From assembly GCF_965638725.1 (NCBI RefSeq), contig NC_134970.1, positions 4,965,001 through 5,029,000 of the forward strand: DNA of 64,000 nucleotides, read 5' to 3'. The notes beneath the pieces were generated by a model that was given only the letters and a program-made list of their open reading frames with translations, did not search any database and was not told the DNA's origin. The translations under genes and the position numbers were made by a program. Positions 11,230 to 22,500 of the stretch are shown here, piece after piece. This stretch comes from Aptenodytes patagonicus. Its lineage: Eukaryota; Chordata; Aves; Sphenisciformes; Spheniscidae. How positions within the stretch are numbered: position 1 is the stretch's first letter; the number at the start of each line of letters is the position of its first letter.

Positions 11230-13384
11230 AGGAAAGCTCAGTCTCGTACATATATTTCACATGCCATGGAGCCCCTTAATGTCGAGCCAGCGCTCCTCTG
11301 CCTAAAGACCCCCGAAGCAGAGGTCGCGCTGCAGTTGCCCGGTGCTGCAGTGCCGTCCTGCCGGCCGGAGCACTGTGGATGACAGAACATTGCCGTGTCT
11401 GAGGTGCTCCGAGAGGTTGGGTTTGGGTTTGATCAACTTCTTTCCAAGCTGTAAGAGTGCCCCGAGGGTTTCTATACCCTTCAAAGAGAAACTGAATTCA
11501 TGATGGCGATGGAGGTGCAGTTTCTATGTGTAAGCATTTGGCATGCAGTTGCCCACACGTACGCCTGGCTTTAGAGGGTCTGAGCTCTTGCATCTCCCCC
11601 TGCTTTCAGCTGGGAAGGGCAGGTTCCTCAGCACCTCCTAAAACCGGGTCACTAGAGCATGTGCCTTTCTAAGGGTGACCATCCAAACCCAGCTGGGGTC
11701 ACAGGCAGCCCTGCCTGAACTACAAAGCTTCCGCTGTGTGTCCATAACCCTCACGGTTGTGTCTCACCTCCTGGCCGTATGCCTCGTCTTTCCCAGCACT
11801 TGTTTTTGTATGACTCGGAAATCATTCATTCCATTATCTTCCTTTCTGTTTGCCTCTGAAAAGCTGATCTCCGGGCAGCTGTCTCCTACCACGGAAATGT
11901 AGTAACGGGGCAGAGACCTAAGAAGCAGTGGCCTGCTGACACGAAGATCATCTCCATCTGGCACGGGTGTCTGCCTCGGAGTGGGTGCATGGCTGCTCAG
12001 TGAGGGCTCCCAAAGCAGAGGGGGGAAAGGGATCCCAGCCACCAGCTGAGAGAAGCAGCTCTCTCCATTTCTAGCAAAGGAAAGTTGAGACTTCCGAGGC
12101 CGAGAGCGATGTCACCTTTTCTAGTTTGAGACAAACGTCTTTCGACCCGTTTCTTCTTTAATGTGTGAAATGATACAGAGCAAATCCAGTTCACGGTTTA
12201 AATGTAGCACTGCAGTTTTTTGGTGAGGGGGGGAAAAAAAAAAATCTCTTTATTTACTGAGAATCTACGCAGTCTGGCGAGGAGTACAGTAGAAAGTCTT
12301 AGCAGTGGGAGTGGTGTGCGCATCTCTAACGGTACTTAAATTTGCTTCAATTCTGGGTGAACAGTAGAGAACGCCAAATTCTTGGAAATAACTTCCTCCA
12401 GTGTGAGAAGCCTTGCAGGGTAAGTCTGCATCCTTTGTTTTCAAAGCTACCCTACGCTTTTGTAGCAAGTGGAAATAACTTAAGGAAAAGAGTCTGCAAA
12501 GGATCTGTCACGCCGGAGTGGTTGTGGCCAAGTATTACCGATGGTACAAAGCTTGCTTCCCCTACAGAGAACTGTTGCGTTGCAATACTTGACATTTCTA
12601 TGGCAAGGACGCAATTTCTTCCCATTTACGCACTGAATACCTGGAGACAGCTCCCTGCTCCAGCCTCTTGTGCACCGGTCTTGTCTTTAAATGCAGTTAT
12701 GCCCTGAAGGGTTGGGTTTGTTTTTTTTTTAAAGTATATTCAATTGTGATTTAGCACTTTTTTGATACTAGCTCATTATTTAATTAGTGCAACAGTTTCA
12801 GAAGAGGAACAAAAAGGAGTTAAATTTTGGGCATTACACTGAAACAGTCCCTACCCGAGGATAAATCATATCAACCTGAGGATGGCTTGGCCCCGTCTGA
12901 GTCCGGTATCCCCAAACACCACCATCTCAAAGGTGCTGCATGCTTACTTTTCTTTCGAATTACCAGAGTATTTAACAGCAGTTCTGGCTGTGACTGATGT
13001 CTCACAGTACTGTTCCCCTCGAGGGAGAGGTGTTAAAATGGTTGTGATTTTAATTCTTCAGACGCAAAAATGTAGCACAGCACGTTTGTTATAATCTCGA
13101 CAGGCATCGTAATGGTTGGGGCTGTGGTACCCTGCTGCTTGACTAGAATGATATGCCCAAATAATGTCTGTTTAACTCCAGTTGCTGCTGTATGTCAGGA
13201 TTTCATTTAGTCTCTCTAGCCAGTAAGGCTGGGAGAGAAGTGAACCGTAATCCCAAGGGCATAGACCTGTAAATGATTAGGAGGGGGAAGTGGAAGTTGT
13301 TTTGTTTTTTTTTTTTTAAGTTGATGAATTTAGGAAACCTAACATTCCTTGTTATGCATATGTTGCAATTCATACTGGTGTAAG

Positions 13385-13392
13385 TGTAAATA
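13385..13392 (+). promoter_or_regulatory. Pumilio response element (TGTAAATA) in 3' UTR
   Basis: An exact match to UGUANAUA, the Pumilio/PUF binding site, in the AT-rich distal 3' UTR. Function is inferred from the motif only. Confidence 0.4.
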
Positions 13393-13462
13393 TTTGGTGT
13401 GTTGGCAACAAGTCTTTTTGGAGAGATTGCAAATTGAACCTCTGCTTGGGAGGAGGGACACC

Positions 13463-13490
<28 letters not shown>
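13463..13490 (+). repeat. Poly(T) run of 28 bases
   Basis: An uninterrupted run of 28 T. It sits directly before a CR1-like 3' tail and is a likely length-variable site. Confidence 0.95.
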
Positions 13491-13494
<4 letters not shown>

Positions 13495-13499
13495 CATGA

Positions 13500-13615
13500 G
13501 CTTTTTGAAGGTTGGCTTGGAGGTGAAGTGGTGATGAAGACTCCAATTTTCAGGGGACTGGGCTTGGTGACCCTGGTGGTCCTTTCCAGTCCTGCGTGTA
13601 ATCCTATGGTTGTCT
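13500..13615 (+). mobile_element. CR1-like LINE 3'-end relic
   Basis: The stretch with GACTGGGCTTGGTGACC, then GGTGGTCCTTTCCAGTCC and AATCCTATGG matches the order of the conserved 3' tail of avian CR1 LINEs (GACT..GATGA..GGTC..TTCCAACC..TTCTATG). It is diverged and 5'-truncated, as nearly all bird CR1 copies are. Confidence 0.55.
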
Positions 13616-14914
13616 TTAGTGATCCAGCAGTTCTTTAGCCAGATGCTCTCTTTCTCACTTCATAGACAAAGCAATTGTTTTGGCAGCGCATCTCCCCTTT
13701 TATGTGGATGGGTTTTCTCAAGGTACTTGCATGCTGGAGACTGATCCTGGACCATGCCAGTCGCTGACTCCCAGTAATCTGTTAACCCATCCATTGCACA
13801 GTATTCTGGCTCTTCCTCCCTACGGGGTTGCGTGGTATCTGGAGGGAAAGTGCCCTAAATTTCTGGTGCTGAACGGGACTTTGAATCAAAAAGCATCTGC
13901 TGTGTTACCTGCCTGGGAGAAGGTGCTGCTGCCCTGGACCTTGTTCCCCTTTTTAAGGACAGTTTGTATTTTACAGACTTTGATTTGTGTGTGGCATCAG
14001 TCCAGGCTGAGAACTCAAGACAGGTAAAATAAGATGCAGAGTTGTTGTCTTTTTCTATATAGGAGGGGACAATTTATTTTTTTTTTCCCAAATTGAAGCT
14101 GCTTTATCCTTTTTAATTTTGTATTCACAAAAAAAAAGCTAATCTTAGCTGTTCAGCTGTCTTTGAACTTGCTTTGGGATTGTTCTTTTTAGAAGAAATT
14201 ACGCAACTTTTGCGGGGCACGTGCCTGTCCCCCTCCCAGGGAGAAGATACGGCACCTTCCAGGATGTACCTCTAGTGAAAAGTTTGTACCTTCGCGAGGC
14301 TGCTGAGACACAGACCAGATGCCAAATAGTCCCTCCGAACACGTCCAGTTCTGTGTGCAGCTGAAGTGGCGTCAGTCGCTCTAATGCTCCTTCCGCCCCA
14401 CTTCAGAAGTTTCCAGCAGCAGAATTTCCCCTGGCTTTCTTCTGCTCGCATCATTTCCATGCAATCAGATCTTTATTTTAGAGCAAGCGCGGTGTCTGCA
14501 ACGCTGTCGTGTTGCAAAAGGTCTCCCTTTTAGGTCTCATATTGGCATTACTTACTGCATTTTGTTTTTTTCCCCAAAAAGAAGTAACTGTGCTGCTCTT
14601 GCAAAGTCCATCTAGCTCAAACATTTTTCTTACCCATGGAAGAATAACCTGAGATTCCCTAACAGGGCAGAGAACAGTCGAGTTCAGTTTGCAATGTAGA
14701 CATTTTTGCTAATTGTGATGTATGGCAGTGGGACTGATTTGTAATACAAATGTTATTTAATCTGTCTGTATTTTGATACTTGAATTTCCTTTTATTTCCT
14801 GTATATACAATTGTTAATCTGTTCAAATTTGTCTGAATTTTAAACATCTTGTGGTACCAAACATAACCAATCTGTGCAACAACATAGACTGACCTCACTA
14901 CAACAAGGCGAGAT

Positions 14915-14922
14915 TGTAAATA
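14915..14922 (+). promoter_or_regulatory. Pumilio response element (TGTAAATA) near the mRNA 3' end
   Basis: A second exact UGUANAUA match, about 65 bases before the poly(A) signal, a common position for functional sites. Motif evidence only. Confidence 0.4.
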
Positions 14923-14986
14923 TTCCTGGGCTTCCAGCAGTCGTTTTGTTGGTTTCATAATTGTACAACTTAGAACAAACTGAATT

Positions 14987-14992
14987 AATAAA
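14987..14992 (+). terminator. ANKS1A: ANKS1A distal poly(A) signal
   Basis: A canonical AATAAA in an AT-rich context, followed within 20-50 bases by a GT-rich stretch (GTTGTCACTGTGACC), the usual downstream element. This is the best candidate for the mRNA end. Confidence 0.65.
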
Positions 14993-15010
14993 ACTTAGAC
15001 ACACATTCGC

Positions 15011-16154
15011 CCCGTTGTCACTGTGACCTCAGTGTTATACCGGAGTCTCCTGCTCATCTGCGTTAGAGCAATGCTGTTCTCGTCCTCATCTAACGGACCT
15101 GACCTGTGAAGGTAAGAGAAAAGGGGTGAGGGCAGGCAGCTACGCGGTGTTTAATTAGCTCGGTCTAGCGCTGTACCTGCACTTCTCTGCTCTGTAAATC
15201 CGAGGAACGGGAAAACGTCGAAGCGTTGCGCAGCGATGATGCGCTGCGGTTGTGGAAGCAGAGCGCAGGACGCCGGTAAGCTGGGAGCAGTCCCGCTCTA
15301 GTTCTTTGGCAGCAGAGCCAGGGGTTTGTGCCGTCCCGAGGCACGCGGCGTGCAGGATGGGGAGTGCTGGCTGCCGAGTATTCACTTTGGCTGCAGCCGC
15401 TCTTTCTGCGGTTAGTCGTAATGACGACCCCAAATATTGAATGTTATTATTTTGAGACAAACTAACTGATGCGTAAAAATGCATCCTCATGTTCTGTTAA
15501 AGATAGACCTACCTATAGCACAACGGTCTCCAAGCGCTTTGTGTACGTTCTCCACACGATGGTGAGAAAAGCTCATTTTTACCCCCACTAATGTTCCGCT
15601 GGGGACTGTCAGGACCCTAATTTACTCATGATGAACACTAAAATCACTTTTCTGCAGCACGGCAGCAAGTGGTTCATGCAACAACTGTAACAGTTTGGGC
15701 AGCCATTGCGTATAGTATTTACCCAGCAAAGATTGCTGGCTTGCCAAGAAGTAGGACATTTTCATTATGTAAAATTGGAGCAAGAAATCCAGACATTTAA
15801 ATACAGGTCAAAGTTCAGATTTTCATGTCAAGTAAAATCTGGCTGATGTAAAATACTAAATACACCAGGGATTGCTAAATTTATACCATCTGTTCCATTT
15901 CTAATAATTCAGTAAGTCAGGTTTTCAAGCTAACATTGAGATATATTGAGCAGTTTTAACGATTCTAAACACCACATGGCTTTATCAAATGCAAACAGCG
16001 TCCCTGGGCTGTAACTAACATCTCGGCAAAGGAGGTTACAGGCCCACAGCACAGTTAACACCTTGAATTAAAAAAACCTGCAGTTTTATGAGCTCTACAT
16101 CCCCTTGCCTTCCCCATCAAATAGTGGCAGGTTTTTTTGGGGAAAAAAAGCCAC
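15011..16154. other. Spacer between convergent ANKS1A and TCP11 3' ends
   Basis: About 1.1 kb without exons or recognised repeats. The part from about 15600 to 16100 is AT-rich. The two genes converge here. Confidence 0.6.
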
Positions 16155-16174
16155 TACCTTTTGTAGTTGAGAGG

Positions 16175-16180
16175 TTTATT
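16175..16180 (-). terminator. TCP11: TCP11 poly(A) signal
   Basis: TTTATT on the + strand is AATAAA on the minus strand, 145 bases after the TCP11 stop. It gives a short, typical 3' UTR. Confidence 0.75.
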
Positions 16181-16324
16181 CAGGTACTGACATGCCAATA
16201 GTCACTTCCCAGTAGCAATGCTGGCCCCGGTGGATTTGTCCGACTGATTTTTACAAGCTGAAGCATCATTTGAGAAACTGTTGGAGAACGTGTTCCACCC
16301 CTGCCCAGTACGTGGTGAATATGA

Positions 16325-16563
16325 TCAGAAAGCATCCATCCGTGCATCCGAGCCTGGTTCTGCCTCTGGGAGAAGCACTTCCTTGAGAATTTCCAAGTAG
16401 TAAGGTCCAAACACCTGCCTGTTGTGGTGGATCACGCTTCCAAACCTGCGCCCAACTTCCAGCAGCTCTTCCTGAATGGGATCGAGGCCCTTTGGGAAAT
16501 CTTTTTGAGAATTCTGTCCATCAGGGGAAACGAAAAGGCTGAGGAACAAACGAATCCGCTGCT
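16325..16563 (-). CDS. TCP11: TCP11 exon 9 (terminal coding)
   Basis: It starts after CTACAG with two bases completing a Glu codon, then QRIRLFLSLFVSPDG. It includes KGLDPIQEELLEVGRRFG and ends at TGA (16327-16325). The VFGPYYLEILKEVL block is the conserved C-terminal TCP11 motif. Confidence 0.94.
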
Positions 16564-19500
16564 CTGTAGGGAGCAAAAGTATGAAAACATAAAAAATCAA
16601 CAACCAACCTTTGCACAGAAAGCTAGTTTTGAGACAAAGGCTTCCTCACGCAGTCAAGAGCAGACCTGAGGACAGCCGCATGGTGGCAGGATGTCGTGGA
16701 CAAGTAACGCTCTAGATCGACTCAGTGGATTAACGTATTCCTCTTCCAAATGCTGAGCAGATGAAACAGCATCCGGCACAGGAACCGAGGTGAAACTGTG
16801 CCACAAGGAGAGTACTCGAGTATCGGGTGTACCTGCCTTGTTTTCACTTTGTCCTGGATAGCTGCTTCTAACGACGGCTATCGCTGGGGTACTGGGCTGA
16901 AGGACTTAAGAATGGTCAAATCTATCAAACCTAATGTTAAAGTAGAGCAGGTCAACAGTAAAGATTTTTCACCCACTCTAAAGAGTTTTTGTACTGCATT
17001 GAAGTATCAAGCATCTTAGAAGCGCAACTTCAGAGCCCGGGATTTATCTTGCCTGCCACAGCAGCATTTTGAAATGGAAAGCATTCACAAAGCCTCTCTG
17101 AGGAACACAGAGCTGAGAGACAACTACTCGGCTGCTTCAGATGTTCTTGCACTTGGAGTACGTGGAAAATGTTGAGAGTGGCCAAAAGTGCAGGCAAAAC
17201 ATGGGTTTGAGTTTTGGACGCGGAGGGGGGGAAGGCTGTCTAGTTCTGCAGCTTCTAATGCCACACCGTCAGTGAGTCACTGCCATCACACGCTGCCCAG
17301 CCTGTAGTTCATCGAGGTTTGGTTTAGGCTATTAATTCAGCCTTCCGAATTACATCAAAACAAAATAGCCTGCTCTGACATGGAAAGAATAAACCCAAAT
17401 AAACAGTGTGGCGGAGTCCACACGGGCTGGGAAGGATACTTAACAAGATGAAGCAGCGGGCAGGAAGAGCCTCACCTTACTTTCATAGCTGATAAAAGCT
17501 AGTCTTCCATGTGGAAATAATCTTTCCTGTAGCGTACGAGCTGGCTGTGGCACTGCAATCTGATGCGGACTTAGCGTTCAGAGTACTAATAAAAGGTCAA
17601 AATAACCAGTTCTTACCCAAACCATTTGAATAAATATTTTGATGGAGCAGTGTTATAGGGCAGCTGGTTAGCTGAATACCAAGCAGTGCACACTCTAGGG
17701 ATAAATATTATTTAAAGATCTTAGCACGGTGCTTTACTACAGCCAGTGATTAAGCTCTCATTCTACATCCTAGCCTGAAGATTGCAACACTGCCTAGGAA
17801 CAGACCTTGCACTTGGGCCTGTTTAGCTTTTAACAAGGATGGGAGGATTTAAGAGACTTTTCAAAGCAATTACTGTTTGGGAGTGTTTCAGGGTGGAATA
17901 GATTAAATCAAGCAGTTTCTAAACCTAGCTTCCCCGACCCTCCTCTGCTGCGCAGACTATGTGGAGGGGCCAGACAGTGAACTCAGCTCCCACCCTCAAG
18001 CTGTAGTTCTGCTCAATGCAGGGAGTCTGCTTTGCTAGTACCGATCCTAGGCCTGTCCTGCACACTCCAGGGTCATTAACCTAAATCTTAAGTTGTGGCC
18101 TACGAGTGCAAAGTGGCTTCAAGGTCGAGTTAGACGTAAGCTCAGAGACTCACCGATGACATGCCGGACTGCGTTGCCCTTGTCCGCGATGCTTTTTATC
18201 TGGCCTTTCAGGGAAGCATATTTGTCAGTGGTAAAAGCAGCGTAACCCAGCTGCGAGAGAGTCCTGCTGACTTCCTGGAGCACTTGGTCGCCGATGTCTT
18301 CTAAAGCTTCTTCATACCTAAATCATACAAAGGTACATGTACTCCGGCCACGACTCACAGTGGTTGAGGAAGGGGTCTTGCAGGCACAGAGCAAGCAGGG
18401 ACGTCTCTCCACGTGCCAGTGGAGTGGCGTCACAGCCAGCTAGCACAGGACAACCAACATCCAGACAGAGCTCTCTAAACTAAGCTTCCCTTCCTGGCGC
18501 TTTGGCAAGCAGTAAGGCTGCCCTGCAGCTGACTCATGAAATAGCGATCAGCACTACTAATTCTCCCCTCTAATCAAGAGGGGACTATTGCTCTAGAGAG
18601 TTAACTCCCAGCTAAAAATGCTGGCTGGCTTCCCCCGCTTCTTGCAGTAGACCTGGCTGCTATTTGGATCTCAGATCCTCTTCCACTCCCAGGGGAGATT
18701 CCTGCTGCTCATCCCACAACCAACCAGTGCCTGCATACTCACTCTTCTCCTTCTGGAAAAGAAAACTCAAAGTAACCCACCTGGTACAAGACAGCCCTTC
18801 CAAGAGGACCTTTGTTACCCGTTTCAGCCTAGCTACAAACCCAGGTGAGCCACATAAGGTGCTTCCACACATGCCACTGGTCACTAGCAGGACTGCAGCT
18901 ATGATGGTAAGCTGATTCACCTGCGCTTGTACATCCTGCAGTCGGGCCTGATCCATAAACAGTGTCTGTGAACAGAAACCAAATCAGCCTGTGGGTGTGG
19001 AAACAGCAGCTGTGCTAACTCAGCAGATCTCAAGCCACGGAGCAGGGCTGTAACATCCCCACGAAGCTGAGTGGAAGGCAGCTGCCTGGCAGTGGGAAGG
19101 TTTAGTTTGTGAAAAATCCAGTTTGTTTCACATAGGGAAAAGCCATGTGCAATGACTCATGGTGTAGAGGGGACAGAGAGTCTGGCCAGTTCTTTCTATA
19201 GAAGATGCAGAACCGGTACACTTGTTCATTTTGCACGTCTTTATGAAAACGCTGTAAAGCTGTCCAAGCGCTTCTCCTACCTCAGGGTATTCCTTTTGCC
19301 CAGGCTCCCAGCAGAGCAGATTCATGTATCCTCGATTTAGCACAGACATGAGACTTGGCACAGTTGTGCTACTGCTGACAGCCCCCGGCGAGTGTGCAGC
19401 AGGCGAGCCACCGACGGCAGGGTGGGGCGGCGGCTGTGAAGAGGACGCGGACACTTCTGCTGCTGCTTTGCGCAGCCACTGTCTTGTGCAATCCAGGCTA

Positions 19501-22500
19501 CCTGCAACGGGGTAACAAAAACGGATGTTTGCAAGAACAGACTGGTCAGGCTAAGTCAGTAAGAAGCAGGTATGCTATACCACAAGCTGAAGGGGGTGTG
19601 CATTTGGAAGGCAAAGGCATCGTGCTGGCTCCTGGAACGGTGGGGAATGGCTTACGCTGTCACTAACATACAACATCAATGTCCTGTTGCCAGGGCGCAG
19701 GGTTAGGCTACTGAGACTGGTACCCGGAGAACACTGTATTTCATAGAGGATTTCAGTCTCCAAGAAGCACCTTTAATGGAGTCTCATGAAGGAGAGAGGC
19801 AGCCAGAGAGAAATCTTCTGCAGCCTAGCAAAAGAGATGTCTACATCAAATGCAGGCTTTCCTCTTTAAATATGCCACCTAACAACATTTTGCTCATTCC
19901 TCTGAGGATCTCAAAACACTTTAAACTCATGGGAACTTACAGTTCCTCATGGGAAGGCTATTAGCTCTGTCTTACACGTGCAGAAATGGAAGCACACTAA
20001 GCAACTTCTTTTCTGCAAGGTATGTTAGTGAAGAGCCTTGAGGAAGGGACCCAGGAGTCCTCCAGCTTTTAGAGGCATATCTCTCATCTGTTGCTGAGCA
20101 CGTGATGAAAGCATCGCCTTTGGAATACTAAAAGTTCCCTTTTAGTGCTTTAATAGCTCCTGTAGAAGTAGCAGTTCTCCTCTCCCTTCCCCTCCGACTT
20201 ACTAGGCAGCTTATCCAAGAGTTCCTGGAACTTCTTCCGTTCATACTGGATGGTGTGGTCTTGCAAGTGGGTGCGGAGGCTCTGGATGGTAAAATTCAAC
20301 ATGTCCATTTTCATCAGGCCCAACACCCGGAAAATCTCCCTGGGAAGAGACACAGTGAATTGAAGGTTTAATACTGCAGTAAATGCTGTAGCTGGGGCCA
20401 TTTTAGAATGCTGAGAAAGGGGAATTCAGATCCTCCAACCTGATTCCATTTTCTCACAAAAGGTTGTTCAGTCTAATTGGAGCGGTCCCTAAAAATTGCT
20501 AGATAAACCAGATTTACTTCACTAAAGACTCTTCTACTGTCTAAATTGCAGTTGGGCAACAGGAATATGTCTACGTTGAAAAAAATAAGGAAGCCAAAGC
20601 CCAGAATGCACGAAAGGGTCCATGGGCCATAATTCCAAGGCAGTTTCCTCTTACCCCAGTGTTTTATGGTTGAAGGTTTTGCTGGCCTGCGTAGACCAAG
20701 GCAGAGTCAGCATCACCCACCTGAGAAGTTGAGCTGGGTCTGTGAGGCTTTGCAACCCTCGTACTTCCTCATCTCGAATGGGCGCGCACAGCCTTGCCAT
20801 TGTGCCAAGGACGTACGTGGCGAGACCGTGGATATCCAGAGCCCCATGCTCAGCCTCCTGTCTAATCAACTCCATGTCCAAGGCCCCTTCAATCTGGCTT
20901 CGCAGTTGGTTGTGCCATGGCAGCAGCAATGATAGCAGGGCCTGCCCAAAGAAGCAGCAGTCTCTTTTTGTTCCAGGAACTCCACAGTTGTCCAGAGTTG
21001 CTCAACAGGAATCGAGTTTGGCCTTGTATTGAGACTAAGCTAACTACTCGGTACACAAATTCTGGGGCACACAATCGCTTTAAGGGAATGCTCGACTCTA
21101 ATGACTCACTTCAGGATGTCTGGCTACTGTTTCAAATCTCGCAAAACCTCCTTTACTGTCATGCATGAAAGAAGGGAGTTATCCGTCTGGAGCCAAATGG
21201 GAAAGCATAGACTGAAAAAGCAAACTAGACGCAACTTCATGCCCTGCTAAGAACATATGTCTTTTAGTGCTAAACCATGTTCTTACTCACTTCATTGTAC
21301 ACTTAAATAGTAGATGGAGCTCCTCATATGCCTAAAGAGGTGTCTTTGTATAGAGAATTGCAGTTTTTGTTTGGGAGACGCTGTACCAGGAATGGCCTAC
21401 GGCTGTTACTATAGCCAACGTTTCAAACAAAGGCTTTCCATCCTTTTGGTAGAGTATGTCTTCTAAAGACCTGGGACCAGAGGATGAGTTTCCTTCTCAG
21501 ACAGGTTTTAGGTGTAGTCGTGTAATTTGTGTCTCCCTATAAACTAAAGGGAGCCTATTTTCTCCTCCCTCTTACGCATGTTTGCATAGGAATATTGGAT
21601 GTAAGGGGTGAGGTGATGATTCAGAGGAGACTAATTCTAAGGTAACCGTCTTCTCTGGTTCAGGAACAACTCACCTCTTTCACCTCCTGCAGCAGCTGGA
21701 TTGCCTGAGTGCAGTCTGGGGGACTAGCAGAGAGCTGTTCCTCCAGGCTGTCCCAGAAGGCTTTGTGCAATGTCTCCTTCACTCTGTTTTGCAGGCTAAG
21801 AAAGAAGAGAGGAGGGGAGAGGTTTTCTGTTAACATCAGACAACCACAACCTCTCAGTTCGGTGGGACCATTCCTCTTGGCTTTCATTGCAGTTCAGGTC
21901 TTTGGACATTTTCTTCTCTTAGTCTTTACTCCTATCTGGCAGCAATGCGCCTTACCTTTCCCCAGCTCATGGAAATCTCTCTCAACCTGAATTTCCTGGT
22001 CTTCTAGAGCGGAACTCCTTCCTGTCAACCCTGTTTATAAAATGTAGCACTTAACCTGTCTTAACTGAGGGGTAAGAAAAGCATAGCAGTTTTCAAGGAA
22101 ATTCTCCAAGCTCTCAGAGAAGATCAACAGAATGTTTTTCTAGCTAGTGCTTGTTTTTGCAATGACAGAATGTCAGTCACTTAAACAGATCTTCAACTGA
22201 AACATAGGCACCTCAGAGGAGATTGTCACTGAAAAGTCTGCTTTGTTCATGTCAAAGTCACAGCTTATGCAGCTGAAGCCTCCAAATCTTTTAATGTTAG
22301 TGAGTCATGTCTGACACTCATCATATTTAAGAACTTCTTAGTAAGTCATGAAGCAATGAATAAATAAAACAAGCTCCAACACTTTATTTCAGGAGCTATC
22401 TTATTTTCTTGTTACTTCTACAGTCAGATCCAAACCCACCTCCTCCCCACATTCTCACGTGTTTTCCGTAATGTGACAGAACGAAGCCAAGCCTGAATAC

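Larger units (their letters stand above)
8787..15010 (+). other. ANKS1A: ANKS1A 3' UTR (about 6.2 kb)
   Basis: No further open exon is seen after the stop at 8784-8786. The sequence becomes increasingly AT-rich from about 12.2 kb, as 3' UTRs do, and ends at the AATAAA at 14987-14992. An earlier AATAAA (11224-11229) could give a shorter 2.4 kb UTR. A (GAG)7 run lies at 10210-10230 and a T28 run at 13463-13490. Two perfect Pumilio-type elements (TGTAAATA) lie in the distal half. The length exceeds the human UTR as I remember it, so the distal end is inferred, not proven. Confidence 0.6.
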
